DNA of 31,846 bases, taken from contig JBBHKE010001724.1 in NCBI GenBank assembly GCA_037447655.1, positions 1 through 31,846 of the forward strand, read 5' to 3'. A model generated the notes under the pieces. It did not search any database. It was not told the origin of the DNA and saw nothing but the letters and a program-made list of their open reading frames with translations. The number at the start of each line of letters is the position of its first letter. Position 1 is the stretch's first letter. Origin of the DNA: Zygnema cylindricum (lineage: Eukaryota > Streptophyta > Zygnematophyceae > Zygnematales > Zygnemataceae). The position numbers were made by a program, and so were the translations under genes. Below, one piece after another: positions 1 through 10,574 of the stretch.

Positions 1-53
<53 letters not shown>
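1..53. repeat. (GA)n microsatellite at the window edge
   Basis: Uninterrupted GA dinucleotides run from the first base, so the array probably continues beyond the window. Similar purine or pyrimidine arrays recur at 12152-12279 and 14795-14905. Confidence 0.98.
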
Positions 54-54
<1 letters not shown>

Positions 55-1295
55 AAAAACAAGTCAAAGTGGTTGCAAAACCATACACAGTTGTGTGTGA
101 ATTTCGCAGACGGTCGCCTCCCAAGCCTTTTCCGCCATGGGAGATGGCATTTGAAACTTTATTATTGTAAGAGGCGTGAATGGAAGTTGCAACTTTATAA
201 CTTTGTAAGCTCGAGATGCGTACCATATGTGAGTCAAAAGTACAAAGTACAAAACAAAGCTGTACGGTACAGTACACTGCCCATAGTCATTGATCATTGT
301 TCGTGCAGGTAAACGTCGTTAGCTTTATTGCGAACCATTGGATGGTATTCCTTAAGAGGATAAATTCGAACGTAGCTTTTTCACCGTTCGATTGTGATGT
401 CAAGATTTAAAAATAGGAAGATTCTGTGATGAGAAAAACTACTATCACTGCCCGAAAAATGTCTGAAACCACTGTACGGCTGGGAGAAAAACAGCGAGCA
501 GGCGGTGTCCCAGCGACTGCCAATTATGCAACCCTCCCACTTTCCACCCAAAAATCGTGAGATACGTTAAAGCATGGTTTTTTTATTTTTCACCTTCTAC
601 CTCTCTTTCAAAACAACCACGGTCACGACCCCCGTCTCCTCCCGTTGTCAGTTGATTGTGAAAATGCGTCTATCCAAAAAAATGGCGCATCCTTCTTTTT
701 CCGCAACTTTATGTCCGACCCCATCGTTCCTAACCCGTCATAAATTTAGTACAAAACACGGGGTTTCTAGAGTGCCTTGCCCTAGGTGTGGCAAATTGTA
801 CGCTGCAGGGGCGATGTCACAAGACATTTGAAAGCATGTCCGGGGACCAAAGCAGGCATTCCACCTCTTACTTCTGAACACTCTATTATAAACCTTGTTT
901 ATAGACAACCATCTCCGTGTGATTGCCAATTCGTTTTACACCTAGATGATCATTAGTGTTATCACTTGGGTTACCCTCGTCCACCGCTACATACTCGTAT
1001 CCCCCATCATATTTAACAACCTGTCCGTGTAGCTTTGGGACTTCTTTTAGATTTGTTGGCTAGATATTCTACTAAAGAAGCAGCGTGACATCTTTAATTC
1101 ATGTTTTTGCATTAGGTTTTAGCTTTGTCACCCCGAGAGGGAGTTAGTGGTGCTCATGAGACCAAGGTTTGGTGCCAACGATGTATGTGTGACGATTGGG
1201 AGTCTTTGCAATAGGTGCACACGAATCGAGTAATCTATCCTTTTTGTCTCACATCCTCGACATCGCGCCCCATTACCAAGCTCCACTGCTAATAG
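54..1295. other. Interval without a recognisable gene
   Basis: Short unrelated open frames occur on both strands, none with a recognisable domain except the zinc-finger-like relic at 735-900. I see no terminal repeats or strong coding signal elsewhere. Confidence 0.5.
735..900 (+). pseudogene. C2HC zinc-finger-like relic, frameshifted
   Basis: The plus strand reads VPCPRCGKLYAAGAM from about 772, with a C-X2-C pair at 778-789. About 45 bases later a different frame reads RHLKACPG, giving H-X3-C (His codon 825-827, Cys codon 837-839). Together these resemble one C2HC finger interrupted by a one-base frameshift. The second frame stays open for about 35 codons and then stops. I do not recognise the family. 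It could be the remnant of a transposon-encoded or host zinc-finger protein, or chance. Confidence 0.25.
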
Positions 1296-1743
1296 TGATG
1301 TGTATGTGTAGGGTTTTGCCAATAACTGACATGTTCCTTTTTCTGGCTTACCGATAATCGATACATTAACATGGTATATCGGTACAGTTGTTATCGAGAT
1401 AAAAAACCGATAACATCGGCATTTTATCGCGAGAACACCGTTATTGACAACTATCGATGACAATTGCATGGTTTTTCCGTACAATTATACGGATAGTTGT
1501 TCGTACTAAACTTTTTGTTATATGGAGTTCGGAACACATTGTTTTACGTGGCATGCCACGCTATATACAGTTGATGCAATATGTTGTAAAGTACTACTAT
1601 ATAACGTATTATGTTATTTTATACTTATCGCCGATAAGGAATTTATTGGTCTCGGAGCGATATATCCGGACCCCTCACCGTTCGACAACTGGTAACTATC
1701 GGTATCAGTTTCATCGTGCTAAGTTTATTGTCGACACACAACA
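1296..1743. mobile_element. MITE family 1, copy 1 (~448 bp)
   Basis: The left end is a diverged TGTTGTGTATC-like terminus followed by a gggttttgccaataac block, and the right end is GACACACAACA, its inverted counterpart. The inside is full of CCGATAATCGAT, TTATCG and CGATA motifs shared with copies at 2573-3015 and 8072-8505. A perfect 14-bp palindrome CGTGGCATGCCACG sits at 1547-1560. There is no coding capacity. The superfamily is not determined because I could not see a clean target-site duplication. Confidence 0.75.
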
Positions 1744-2477
1744 GTAAATGCTAGACTTCAACGGGTTGTCTTCCTTGGTCGTTCAAGTGAATTTTCTCAG
1801 GATGCTTTATTCGACTGTTCATTCCCGCTCTGTCTTTGGAATAAACTCTTGACGCTTTACGTTTGCTGCACCGATTAGCACATGACGGTATCCTTTGCTA
1901 TGTTGAAGGGCATGGTTCTCTTGAAACGTTTAATTTATATCGTGGAGCTTTTATCAAGGCCATCACCTGATCCCCTCACCTATCGGCGTGCGATCCGCTT
2001 AGAATGGTTTATGGAACTACTTAGAGATTTATTCCCTCTTGAAACCCCATCCTTAGGCCTTGACCTTTTGTTTAAGGTAGTGTTTTGTATCGAGGTCCCC
2101 TTGCCAATATTCGATATGTACCTACTTTTGAGTACCCGATAATCGATATATCATCTCAGTGTATTGAGAAGCTTAATGTAGTAACATGCCGATAATTTTT
2201 TACCGTGATCTATAGAAGTGACGTTGGGTTAAAAAGAAAAAATCAAAAGCCCGCCTCCCTCTCTCCCCCCACTGTTGTGCGCCCTTAGCCGCGAGGGGGG
2301 GGGGGAATGGGTGATCTTTCGTACCCCTTTTCGTGTAAGTCATGTACGGACACCACCTTCCACTAAAAATATCGCGATCACTTTTATTTGTCCGAGAGCG
2401 ATAAATTGGGCCCTTTTAACGTATGATGTTCAATGTATCGGATATTGAGATTATCGCAATAAAAATATTTTCGATAG
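1744..2477. other. Interval with a degenerate MITE family 1 remnant and a G tract
   Basis: No gene is recognised. Around 2098-2160 the sequence again shows ATTCGATATG and CCGATAATCGATATAT, resembling the left half of MITE family 1. Around 2380-2470 fragments such as GAGAGCGATA resemble its right half. A run of about 11 G lies near 2296-2306. An 86-codon open frame at 1882-2142 overlaps this remnant and has no recognisable domain. Confidence 0.45.
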
Positions 2478-3040
2478 GCAACACCACATTGCTATCCGTT
2501 ATTAGTGTTAAAGTAGCGTGCAAGAAGAAAAGATGTTTAAGTGGAAAAAAAAACTTTACCACTAACAACGAATGTTGTGTATCTGTAAGGTTTTGACGAT
2601 AACCGATATGTCTTTTTTTTTTGCTTATCGATAATCGATATATTGGTAGGATACATTGGTAACGATGTTATCAAGATAAATTCGGTTTTTTATCGCGATA
2701 ACACCGGCACTAATAACTATGGATGATAATTTTATTGTTTTTCGTATAGTTTTACGGATAGTTGTCCGTACTAAACTCAAGTTTCACATAATACGGAACA
2801 GATTGTTACCCGTGGCATGCCACGCTATATTAGGCAAAAATATAATACTGTATGTTATAAAATACTACTATATAGCGTACTATATTTTCTTCTGCTTATC
2901 GCCGATAAAAAAATTCTTGGCCTCGGAGCGATATATCGAGAACCCCCCACGGTTCAGTAACCGATTGCTATCGGTATCGGTATCAACGCGATCAATTTTG
3001 TACCGATACACAACAATGCTAATAACGATAAGAGGTGTAC
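2478..3040. mobile_element. CAGTACACC-type MITE split by a nested MITE
   Basis: The left end near 2481 reads ACACCACATTGCTATCCGTT followed by ATTAGTGTTA. The right end near 3018-3041 reads GCTAATAACGATAAGAGG then TGTACTG, which is the inverted counterpart. Removing the family 1 MITE at 2573-3015 leaves only about 120 bp, so this is a short element carrying a later insertion. Its ends match those at 8521-8728 and resemble those at 3290-3934. Confidence 0.6.
2573..3015. mobile_element. MITE family 1, copy 2 (443 bp, nested)
   Basis: The ends are TGTTGTGTATCTGTA and TACCGATACACAACA, a near-perfect terminal inverted repeat of about 15 bp. The body aligns by eye along its whole length with 1296-1743, including CCGATA/TATCGG motifs and the palindrome CGTGGCATGCCACG at 2811-2824. 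The open frame inside is a by-product, not a gene. Confidence 0.85.
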
Positions 3041-3289
3041 TGCGCCGCAGAGATGGCAAACACTCAACCGAAACCGTGACCGACCGTTAACAGACCGCCA
3101 AATTTTGGGGGTCGGGCAATTACTGTCGGTTGATTCACCAAACAAAAAAAAAATGGTTACGGTCGGTCAACCAAAAAACAAAAAAACCAAAAAATTGTAC
3201 TGTCCCTATAATCCAACATTCTTGTACTTTGTACTCTTTGGTATCGTGGAAGTACGTGACATCATGATTAGAGTCGCAAATCTGACACG
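3041..3289. other. Interval without a gene
   Basis: The sequence is AT-rich with GGTCGGTCA-type motifs and A tracts around 3145-3195. A loosely similar stretch in the opposite orientation lies around 7880-8060, suggesting another old dispersed repeat. I see no coding signal. Confidence 0.4.
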
Positions 3290-3934
3290 GTACACCGGGA
3301 ATCGTAATTAGAGTAAATAACGCTAATTCGGTCACCCTAAATTTCGACTCTATTACCTTAAATAGAGTAAATGCTTATAATTTTTTCATTATACGGTTTA
3401 AGGTAAGGTTTTATTAGTGTAAAAAAACATAATATAAGTTCGTTTTAAATATTGTGGAATACGGACGACGTCCGACCGTGCATAATTGTACTTTTATAAG
3501 TAAAAAGGTACAAAAAATGATTTAATCGAATCGTGCTTGCACGTGAAATCGCACTATATAAAAAATCAATCACATTGAAAAAAAGTCGTTTGCATAACTC
3601 TCGTCCGTCGACAGCATCGTCGTCAATGTGAACATTAACTGACATTCAGCGCGACAAATATTATTATCGTCATAATGACGTCAAAACTATACGGACTGAC
3701 AGATTTTGTAGGTCTACGTAATTTAGTGTTCATAATTTCAGCGCGGATAATTATTGCCGACATAACCCAATATAGAGTACTTAAATAAATAAGAGTAAAC
3801 TTCCTATGTGAAAAAGTTTTATCACACAAAATAGCGTTTATAACTCTAATTGTTCTTTTTTGTTTTTTTCCTCTAATTTTGTTTTTTTCCTCTAATTTTG
3901 TTTTTAGTGTAATTACAATTCGCGGTGTACTGTA
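3290..3934. mobile_element. CAGTACACC-type MITE (~640 bp)
   Basis: The left end is TACACCGGGAATCGTAATTA and the right end is GTAATTACAATTCGCGGTGT followed by ACTG, an imperfect inverted pair. The body shares blocks with 7336-7786, including GATAATTATT and CGTCATAATGACGT. The terminal CAG and short inverted ends are typical of hAT-type non-autonomous elements. That assignment is an inference, because no 8-bp target duplication was confirmed. Confidence 0.6.
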
Positions 3935-4018
3935 GTAACACTATTCATTTCGCAAATCTTAGGGAACGCGACAAATCGTAATTATTGGCTTATTCATACG
4001 TCGTACATTATTGCAAAG
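3935..4018 (+). repeat. Direct repeat, left copy
   Basis: A block of about 80 bp beginning CACTATTCATTTCGCAAATC is repeated with few differences at 7787-7863. Both copies directly follow a CAGTACACC-type MITE, so the MITE plus this block form a larger duplicated unit on both sides of the hAT gene. A weaker version (CCCACGACAAATCCTAATTT) occurs at about 4140-4175. Confidence 0.85.
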
Positions 4019-4262
4019 TGCTAATTATGCATTTTATACCGTGTTTTCACAAATATATCATATTATTATGTCAATGTCATGCGACATGTAGTAATAATTG
4101 GTTAATAAATGAGTGAAAATCAAACTATTACGTCAATTTCCCACGACAAATCCTAATTTTTGGCTTACTCACATGTGTCAAACAATAAATCGATAAATTG
4201 AATTGCTATTTAAGTTAGAGAAACTCGACCACAATTAAAACAAAACTTAGTCATACACTAAA

Positions 4263-6490
4263 ATGGAGAAAAACATCCTCGCTTCCCTTAAAACTACAAT
4301 CCAAAACGAACTTCGAAAATAAAAAAATGGTGAAATTGCTCAGTATTACCTAGTGAAAGAAAGCAAGGCCACTTCAAATTGTTGGAAAAAAATTGAACAT
4401 GTCTATAAAGTTAAAACATCAAACAAATACATGGTAAAGGGGGTAGGTTTTGTGGCATGTAATACATGTTTTATAGTTTATCAATACAAGTCAGCAAACG
4501 GTACCTCAACAATCAACACTCACACATGTTTAGATTTGGCTGACATGGATAATTGAAGAGGACTTCTTCGTAAGTTTCTTTCAAAAACCGGAGGCGAAAA
4601 CGAGTGACCAAATACAAAATTACGAAAATGGTGGCGTTGATGTGTTGTGAGGACCTTCGACCATTTTCGATAGTTGACGGTTCAGGTATGATTTATTTTA
4701 AATTATATTTAAGATGGCTTTATTGTATATGTCATTATAACTTGTTTTGTTAATAAATTTATATATTTGGGCTACATCACTATTTCCTTATAAATAATTT
4801 ATATTCAATACGCTTATTTTTATTTTTTTATTATTATTTAGTTTGTCATGATGTTGTTTTTTATTTGTCTTTCCATAAAAAAAAATTCATTTCGGTAAAA
4901 ACCTTCTTTATTGATTATGGTTAGTAACTGTATAATATTTTCTTATTTTTTTTTGTTTTTTTCCCCAGGTTTTCAAGCATTTTGGCAAGCATTGTTTGAT
5001 TTTGGTGTTTCGTCCAACAAAAGTGTTGACATCGACCAACTACTCCCGTCCGTCAATAGCGTAAAAAACTACATTATATCTTCTGCGAAAGATATTCGTA
5101 GTTTGATCATCCCAACACTTCGAGAAAAATTAATAACAATATTTTTGTCGCATTCACAACCGATCTCTATATCGAGACAATAAAAAGAACCTCATTCATG
5201 TCAATAACCACTCATTTTATTGACAAAGAATTTAAACTTTATTCACGGACGCTTCAAATTGATAATTTTCCGGAGGAAAAACACACTCGGAAAATGTTTT
5301 AACGGCTTTCAAAAATTGTTTAACCAATTTTGAAATGTCCAATTTTGATCTCTGCGGTGTCGTGAGTGATACTGGCTCTAACATGTGTGTGACTGAAGAT
5401 CTGCCGAGTATGTTTACTTGGATACCTTGCGCGGACCGTAAAATTACTACAATTGTGACAACGATCTTGAATAAGAGCGGAAATTCCAAAAAACGCAAAT
5501 ACGATATGGAAATTCTTGATTTTTTTTATCTTATTGACGCGTGTAATCGAATAGAGTAATTTACAAAATCTTTTGAAAAACACCTTCAAACAATAAAATG
5601 CAACGCGGTGGAATTCTTTGCTCCGAATGCTTAAGAGTATTTACGATGCATTCAATGAGATAGGACCAATCGCTCAAGCAAAAACAAATTGATATTTTTT
5701 GCTTGTATCGATAAGACTCACTTTACCAAACTTCTACGCTTTTTGGAAAGGTTTTAAGAAGCGACCTTAATGTTGGAAAAAATCAAAGAACCAACTTTAC
5801 ATTTAGTTTTGTTTGAACTATCGTCTCTCCATAACCACTGTAATATAAGAAAAACATCTTACAATGACGGTGAAAAAGAATGCCCCGCCGATTCTCCAAA
5901 CTTGCAAAAATTGAAACAACTTTTTGTGAAATTTGCACTACCGAAGTGGGGCCCTCATGAGTATCATATTGTCGCGGCTCTCTTATATCCCCGACAAAAA
6001 CAAAAGCTTGAAATAATTGGGGTATCGAAAACCGAAATTGAAAGGGCAAGGGTCAAACTTCGAGAACTCGCAAACGACCTCGGTGATGACGTTGATTTCG
6101 GTAGTCCTCGACGTATCACAAAAAAACACAAAATATCGCAAAGTAAAGACGGTATCCACAATTGTTTTGGTGAGAGCGATGACGAAAATGGTTTATCACC
6201 ACTGACAAAAAACTCGTTAGCAATGGTTCATTTCAATTAAAACTAACTAGCGACGAAGATTAAACTTTAACTTGCTTGAATGTGAAAACAAAATCAAATG
6301 TATGTGCGAAAGATGAAGGATTTCCTATTCTAGCCGGTGTTGCTAGATCTATTCTAGCTATTCCGGCTTCTAGCTCCATGTTCGAATGCAATTTTCTCGG
6401 ATGCCGGGAACACGATAACAAAGTAGAGGAGCTCACTAGCGGCTTCAGTTGTTAGTGATCTTTTGTGTGTTAGATCTAACCGAGATCTTT
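4263..6490 (+). pseudogene. hAT superfamily transposase, hobo/Hermes-like, degenerate
   Basis: This is a relic of a DDE-type hAT transposase. It starts at the ATG at 4263 and meets an in-frame stop 20 codons in. A BED zinc finger follows: W11 and the C36-X2-C39...H57-X-C59 ligands of the frame beginning at 4353. A probable intron lies at 4686-4968. The next exon begins GFQAFWQALFDFGV. The catalytic-core segment at 5335-5559 contains VVSDTGSN and WIPCADRKI, the hAT pattern around a catalytic Asp. The frame at 5770-6240 contains KEPTLHLVL and ALLYPRQ, and the C-terminal dimerisation region at about 6313-6390 reads FPILAGVARSILAIPASSSM. At least three frameshifts and several stops separate these blocks, so it cannot encode an active enzyme. 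The BED and core motifs look closer to hobo/Hermes than to plant Ac/Tag1; that placement is from memory. Confidence 0.85.
4686..4968 (+). other. Probable intron of the hAT transposase relic
   Basis: The upstream exon ends VDGS-G at GGTTCAG|gtatga. The acceptor is preceded by a T-rich tract, tttttttccccag|GTTTTC. Joining across it restores the reading frame into GFQAFW with a phase-1 junction through a Gly codon. The 283-bp length and AT-rich content suit an intron. Confidence 0.75.
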
Positions 6491-7191
6491 TAAATGCATA
6501 GTTTTAATTTTGTTTTGTTTTGTAATCATTGTTATTCTTTAGTATTAGTTATCTTGTTTTTTTTGTCCTTTGAAATTTTGTTGTATTTCACAATTTTTAT
6601 AGTTTTTTTTTGTTTTTTTTTTTTAACCGGAATGCTTTTTTTTTTTTAACCGGAATGCTTTTTTTTTATCAAATTACCAAAGCGTCGTATGTATACCAAA
6701 TTTAGATTTTTAGATGTTTGTGTAGTTTTAAGTTTGAGGTTGAGAATTTGTACAGTAAAGTCGAAAATAGAACGGGGTTGTTATTTGTTTATTTCTATAT
6801 TTGATGCTACAAAATATTTTTTGGTTTTTTTGCTCATCACAATGTGTTTTTTGTCAATTGATTTTCTATGTGAAAACTATGATTTTTTTTTAAACATACA
6901 TAATTAAAAATTTACCTTTGTTGTATAATTCATAACATAGTATCGTAGTCGAAAGAAATACCGTCCGAAAATTGTAGCGAAAAAAATTAGATTTGCGTGA
7001 GAATAAACATTAATATAAGGGTTTAAGCATTAATCTAAGAGTTACACGCAAAATTAGAAACAAATATATTGAAAGAGGTGCCTGTCGAGGAAAAAAACTA
7101 TTTGTAAAGGGAGATTGCAAAAAGACAAAATAGTGAAAAGAAGTGGTACACGAGCTGTTTTTTTGCAAAGAGAGATGTACCACTACACCAC
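6491..7191. other. Interval without a gene, T-rich
   Basis: Mostly A/T-rich sequence following the hAT relic, probably its 3' non-coding region. A short unit, AACCGGAATGC followed by a T run, occurs twice in tandem at about 6624-6670. No recognisable coding region is present. Confidence 0.4.
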
Positions 7192-7335
7192 TCATTGTTA
7201 TTAGTATTAATAAGTCGCTACTACTTACAACCAAAAATCACAAAATATAGTTAACAACATTATTTTAATACGTTGACTATAACTTGCCACGTCTCCTTGC
7301 ATTAAACAATATTATTAATCATAATTTTCCATTAA
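7192..7335. mobile_element. Short CAGTACACC-type MITE, truncated or abutted on the right
   Basis: The left end reads CTACACCACTCATTGTTATT. The interior, including AATCACAAAATATAGTTAAC and TTGCCACGTCTCCTTGCATT, is the reverse complement of the interior of 8521-8728. The right end runs directly into the next MITE at about 7336. Confidence 0.65.
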
Positions 7336-7786
7336 CACTACACCGCGAATCGTAATTAGCGTTATTAACGCTAATTCTGTCACCACGAATTTTGACCCAA
7401 AAACCTTAAAAAGAGTAAATAACTCTAAATTTTTGTGTACATTATTCAAGGTACTATTTGAATCAGCGTTAACAACTCTAGTATAGTGCCGTTTTAAATA
7501 GTGTGGTTGACGTACAAAATTGTACTGTACTAACGAAAAAAATACAAAAAATGATTTAATTTTGCCGTTATGATGTAACTGCGTTTTCACAAGTGCAAAC
7601 GTCATAATGACGTGAAACTGTACGATTTGACAAATTCTGAATGTGTACCTAAAAGATATTCAAAGCGGATAATTATTACGGGCAGAAACCCAAATTAGAG
7701 TAATTGATAAACTAGAGTAATTTTTTTTTTTTTGAAAAAATGAAAAAATCTAAATTTGAATGGATAACAGTAATTATTTTTTTACG
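7336..7786. mobile_element. CAGTACACC-type MITE, second long copy
   Basis: The left end CTACACCGCGAATCGTAATT matches the left end at 3290, and the body shares several blocks with 3290-3934. The right end near 7765-7786 (AGTAATTATTTTTTTACGGT) is decayed. It is followed by the same flanking block as the copy at 3290. Confidence 0.6.
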
Positions 7787-7866
7787 GTAGCACTATTCAT
7801 TTCGCAAATCTTAGGGAACGCGACAAATCGTAATTATTGGCTTATTCATACGTTGTACATTAATTA
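7787..7866 (+). repeat. Direct repeat, right copy
   Basis: Begins CACTATTCATTTCGCAAATC and matches 3935-4018 through TTGGCTTATTCATACG with few differences. With the left copy it brackets the hAT relic in direct orientation. Confidence 0.85.
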
Positions 7867-8071
7867 ATTTTGTACTTTTTTCAGTTACGGGCGGGCACGG
7901 TTAGTCGCGAGAAATCGAGTTTCAGTTAACTTTATTTTTCGTAAACGCCGGTCGGTTAACGATTACCAATTTTGGAGTGTGACATAACCCGGTCGGGCGT
8001 CGGTTTCTCAGATTTTGAAAAAAAAACGGTCGATTTCGGTTTTGTATAATTTTGACTTTTGCGACCTCTGG
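7867..8071. other. Interval without a gene
   Basis: Contains repeated CGGTCGG/GGTTAACG-like motifs that loosely resemble the reverse complement of 3041-3190. No coding signal is seen. Confidence 0.35.
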
Positions 8072-8505
8072 TGTTGTGTATTGGTGACCATTTGTTGATA
8101 ACCGATATGCCCCTTTTTCTGGCCAGCCGATAATCGATATATTGGCACAGTATATCGATGCGCGTGTTATCGAGCTATTTTTTTTTATATTTATCGATTT
8201 TTCATCGCAATAACATCACTTTGATCATTATCGGCGACAATTTTACGGTTCATACCGTACAATTTTGCGGTTTATACCACTTACGGAATAGATTGCCATA
8301 TGTTACATGCTATGATTCATACTGTGAAAAATATAATACAATATATTATAGGGTATTATTATATAGGGTACTATATTTTTTTCCACTTATCGCTGATGAG
8401 GAATTTGTTGGTCTTGGAGCGACATATGAGGATCCCTCAGCGTTGGATAACCGATAACTATTTAAATTGATTTTTTCGCGATAATTTCTTTCCCGATACA
8501 CAACA
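8072..8505. mobile_element. MITE family 1, copy 3 (434 bp)
   Basis: The ends are TGTTGTGTATTGGTGACC and CCGATACACAACA. The interior matches copies 1 and 2 (GATAACCGATATG, CCGATAATCGATATATTGG, the CACTTATCGCTGATGAGG block). The central palindrome of copies 1 and 2 is degenerate here. Confidence 0.85.
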
Positions 8506-8520
8506 CTACAATTCAGAATA

Positions 8521-8728
8521 CTACACCGCTCATCGTTATTAGCCTTAAATATGTATTAGTGTTAATGCGAAATTAGAATCAACAATACTATTTTAATGCA
8601 AGGAGACGTGGCAAATTGTAGTCCACGTCCTTAAATAATGTTGTTAACTCTATTTTGTGATTTTTGGTAAAAAAAAGTCGCGCCCGAATTTGTGTTATCA
8701 ACACTAATAACGATTAGCGGTGTACTGT
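8521..8728. mobile_element. Short CAGTACACC-type MITE, complete (~205 bp)
   Basis: The left end CTACACCGCTCATCGTTATT and the right end AATAACGATTAGCGGTGTAC (then TG) form a clear terminal inverted repeat of about 20 bp. The interior is the reverse complement of 7192-7335. The terminal CAG and size suit a hAT-type MITE. Confidence 0.75.
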
Positions 8729-10310
8729 TCCTCAAAACGAATGACCGAACAACCGAACGACTACGTCGAATATCGAGCCGACCGTACACTACAGTAAATA
8801 ATACCAACGCAAACTGAGTCGCCGAATCTAAACGCGAACCGAACTTGTCTACACCGATTTGAAATCGTCTCGATTCTACGCCCGACCGATTCCCCATTGT
8901 AACTTAAACTGTTTAACATATAGGACGGGACATAATCGTAGAGGACATCCCCTCGTGACATCCGACTACGGAAGACCGGAACTTACGTGACACATACTGC
9001 GACTCGACGCGACGTGACGTGACATGACGTTGAGGCCGCGAAGAAAAAGGACTGTGTCACGTCTCTCTGGCTACCGTTGACTGGCCGCAAGATTTTTCGG
9101 AAGCTGCCGCGTAGGCAGAAAGTCAAAGTTGAGACACGTGTAACATGTTCGCTTTGATTGCGGGCCGATTTCAGCAACGGCTCTTGTACTTTTTGGTTGT
9201 CGTACTTCCAAAAGGACAAAATAGTACATTTTTGTTTGTTGATTTCTGACATTTGCTAGAAGTACAGGCTGTGGTTTTTTGTCGGTAGTTAGATTCCGTC
9301 CTTCCATCAGTCCCAAACGGCCGATTATAACAAGTTTTATCATATCTCCTGACTTGCAGGTAAAAAAGCAGAAGAGATATTTAATAAGACAAAAATCTCT
9401 GTTTTCTGTTTCACCATATTCGGACGTTTCGACGCACTCATGCTCGAACTGTCACAATCCGTTAAAATAAGGTTGTCGTATTAAGTTTAAAAACAGACAT
9501 TTTTGTCCGTTTGTAAATATCAGCCGCCGGAAACGCTCGGTTTGACAATTTTTGCGACATCTCTGTCGAGAAAAAGTACGATCCGTACATAGATACAAAA
9601 CAAGAAAAACGTTGTAAAAAAGTACACCTGACGTGTGGTCCCAGAGACTCGGAAGCTGTCGTTTTTCGGAGTTTTAGGACCTAAACGTGTGAACGAATCC
9701 GGCAGCCACAAAATCACGTCACGACCACTCCAAGCCACCGATTGGCCCACGAATTATTAAAAACCGTACAGTTGACTTTGCCAGCTGTTAGAAGGTCACG
9801 ACATGTACGGATTCTATACCTTTTCGGTTTTTCCACACTCTCGGGATCTGTTCAAAATTCCAAATCAGTTTTCTCCATTTAAAAAAAAAATAAGGGAATC
9901 GAAGATTCCCAGGTTTCCTCCCTCCGAAAGACGACAAATGTTCTGTGACATTTCCCGTCGACGAAAAATAAGTGTTCGCGAGTCACGACAAAGCAGGGAA
10001 AAATCTGTTCCGTACAAAATATACGGCATGTACGGTCCCGATGGACTCGGAAATATTCCGTTACTCCGCTCGCACGAACTGACACGTGCATAAGGAGCCT
10101 GGGACGCACGTCCGTACTACTTTCAGGCCTCCCATTTGTACACGACTCATGGTAAACCGTACAGTATGGAACCGCACGAAATTGTACGGAATTGTACGGA
10201 TTTCCACTTCCCCGACACTCCCAGGATTCGTACAAATAGGCGCGCGTCTCGTAATTCTCGAAACGGGAGAGAATCGCTTTAATAGTAAAAAATTAAAATA
10301 AAGGATATCT
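8729..10310. other. Interval without a recognisable gene
   Basis: Moderately GC-rich, with many GTACGG/CCGTAC words and several short open frames that have no domain signature. Two TGACGT words lie at 9015-9030. It may be an old repeat or upstream regulatory sequence of the glycosyltransferase gene, but nothing in it can be assigned. Confidence 0.4.
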
Positions 10311-10574
10311 ATAAAGAGAAAACGCGGGAAATCTTGTATTTTTTTTTCTTTTTTCTTTATTTTCTTCACCTTTAAAAAAAAAAAAAAAAGTTAAAAACAA
10401 AGTCTTTTTTAATAATAATTTAAATCCTTTTTTCCCACCAAAATTCTCCACATTTTTTTTCCCCACTATACTAAAAAAACAAAAGGAAGAAAAAAAAAAA
10501 AAAAAAAAAAAAACAAATATTACTATTTTGTTATAAGAAAAAAAAAAGAAAAAAAAAAAAAAAAAAAACTAAAA
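10311..10574. other. A/T homopolymer region upstream of the GT14 gene
   Basis: Contains long A runs (about 10375-10389, 10494-10513 and 10539-10568) and T-rich stretches, ending a few bases before the first ATG at 10575. It probably includes the 5' untranslated region. I cannot point to a convincing TATA element or transcription start. Confidence 0.4.

Noticed and set aside
1882-2142. 86-codon open frame as a gene
   Set aside because: No domain; its 3' part overlaps sequence resembling MITE family 1.
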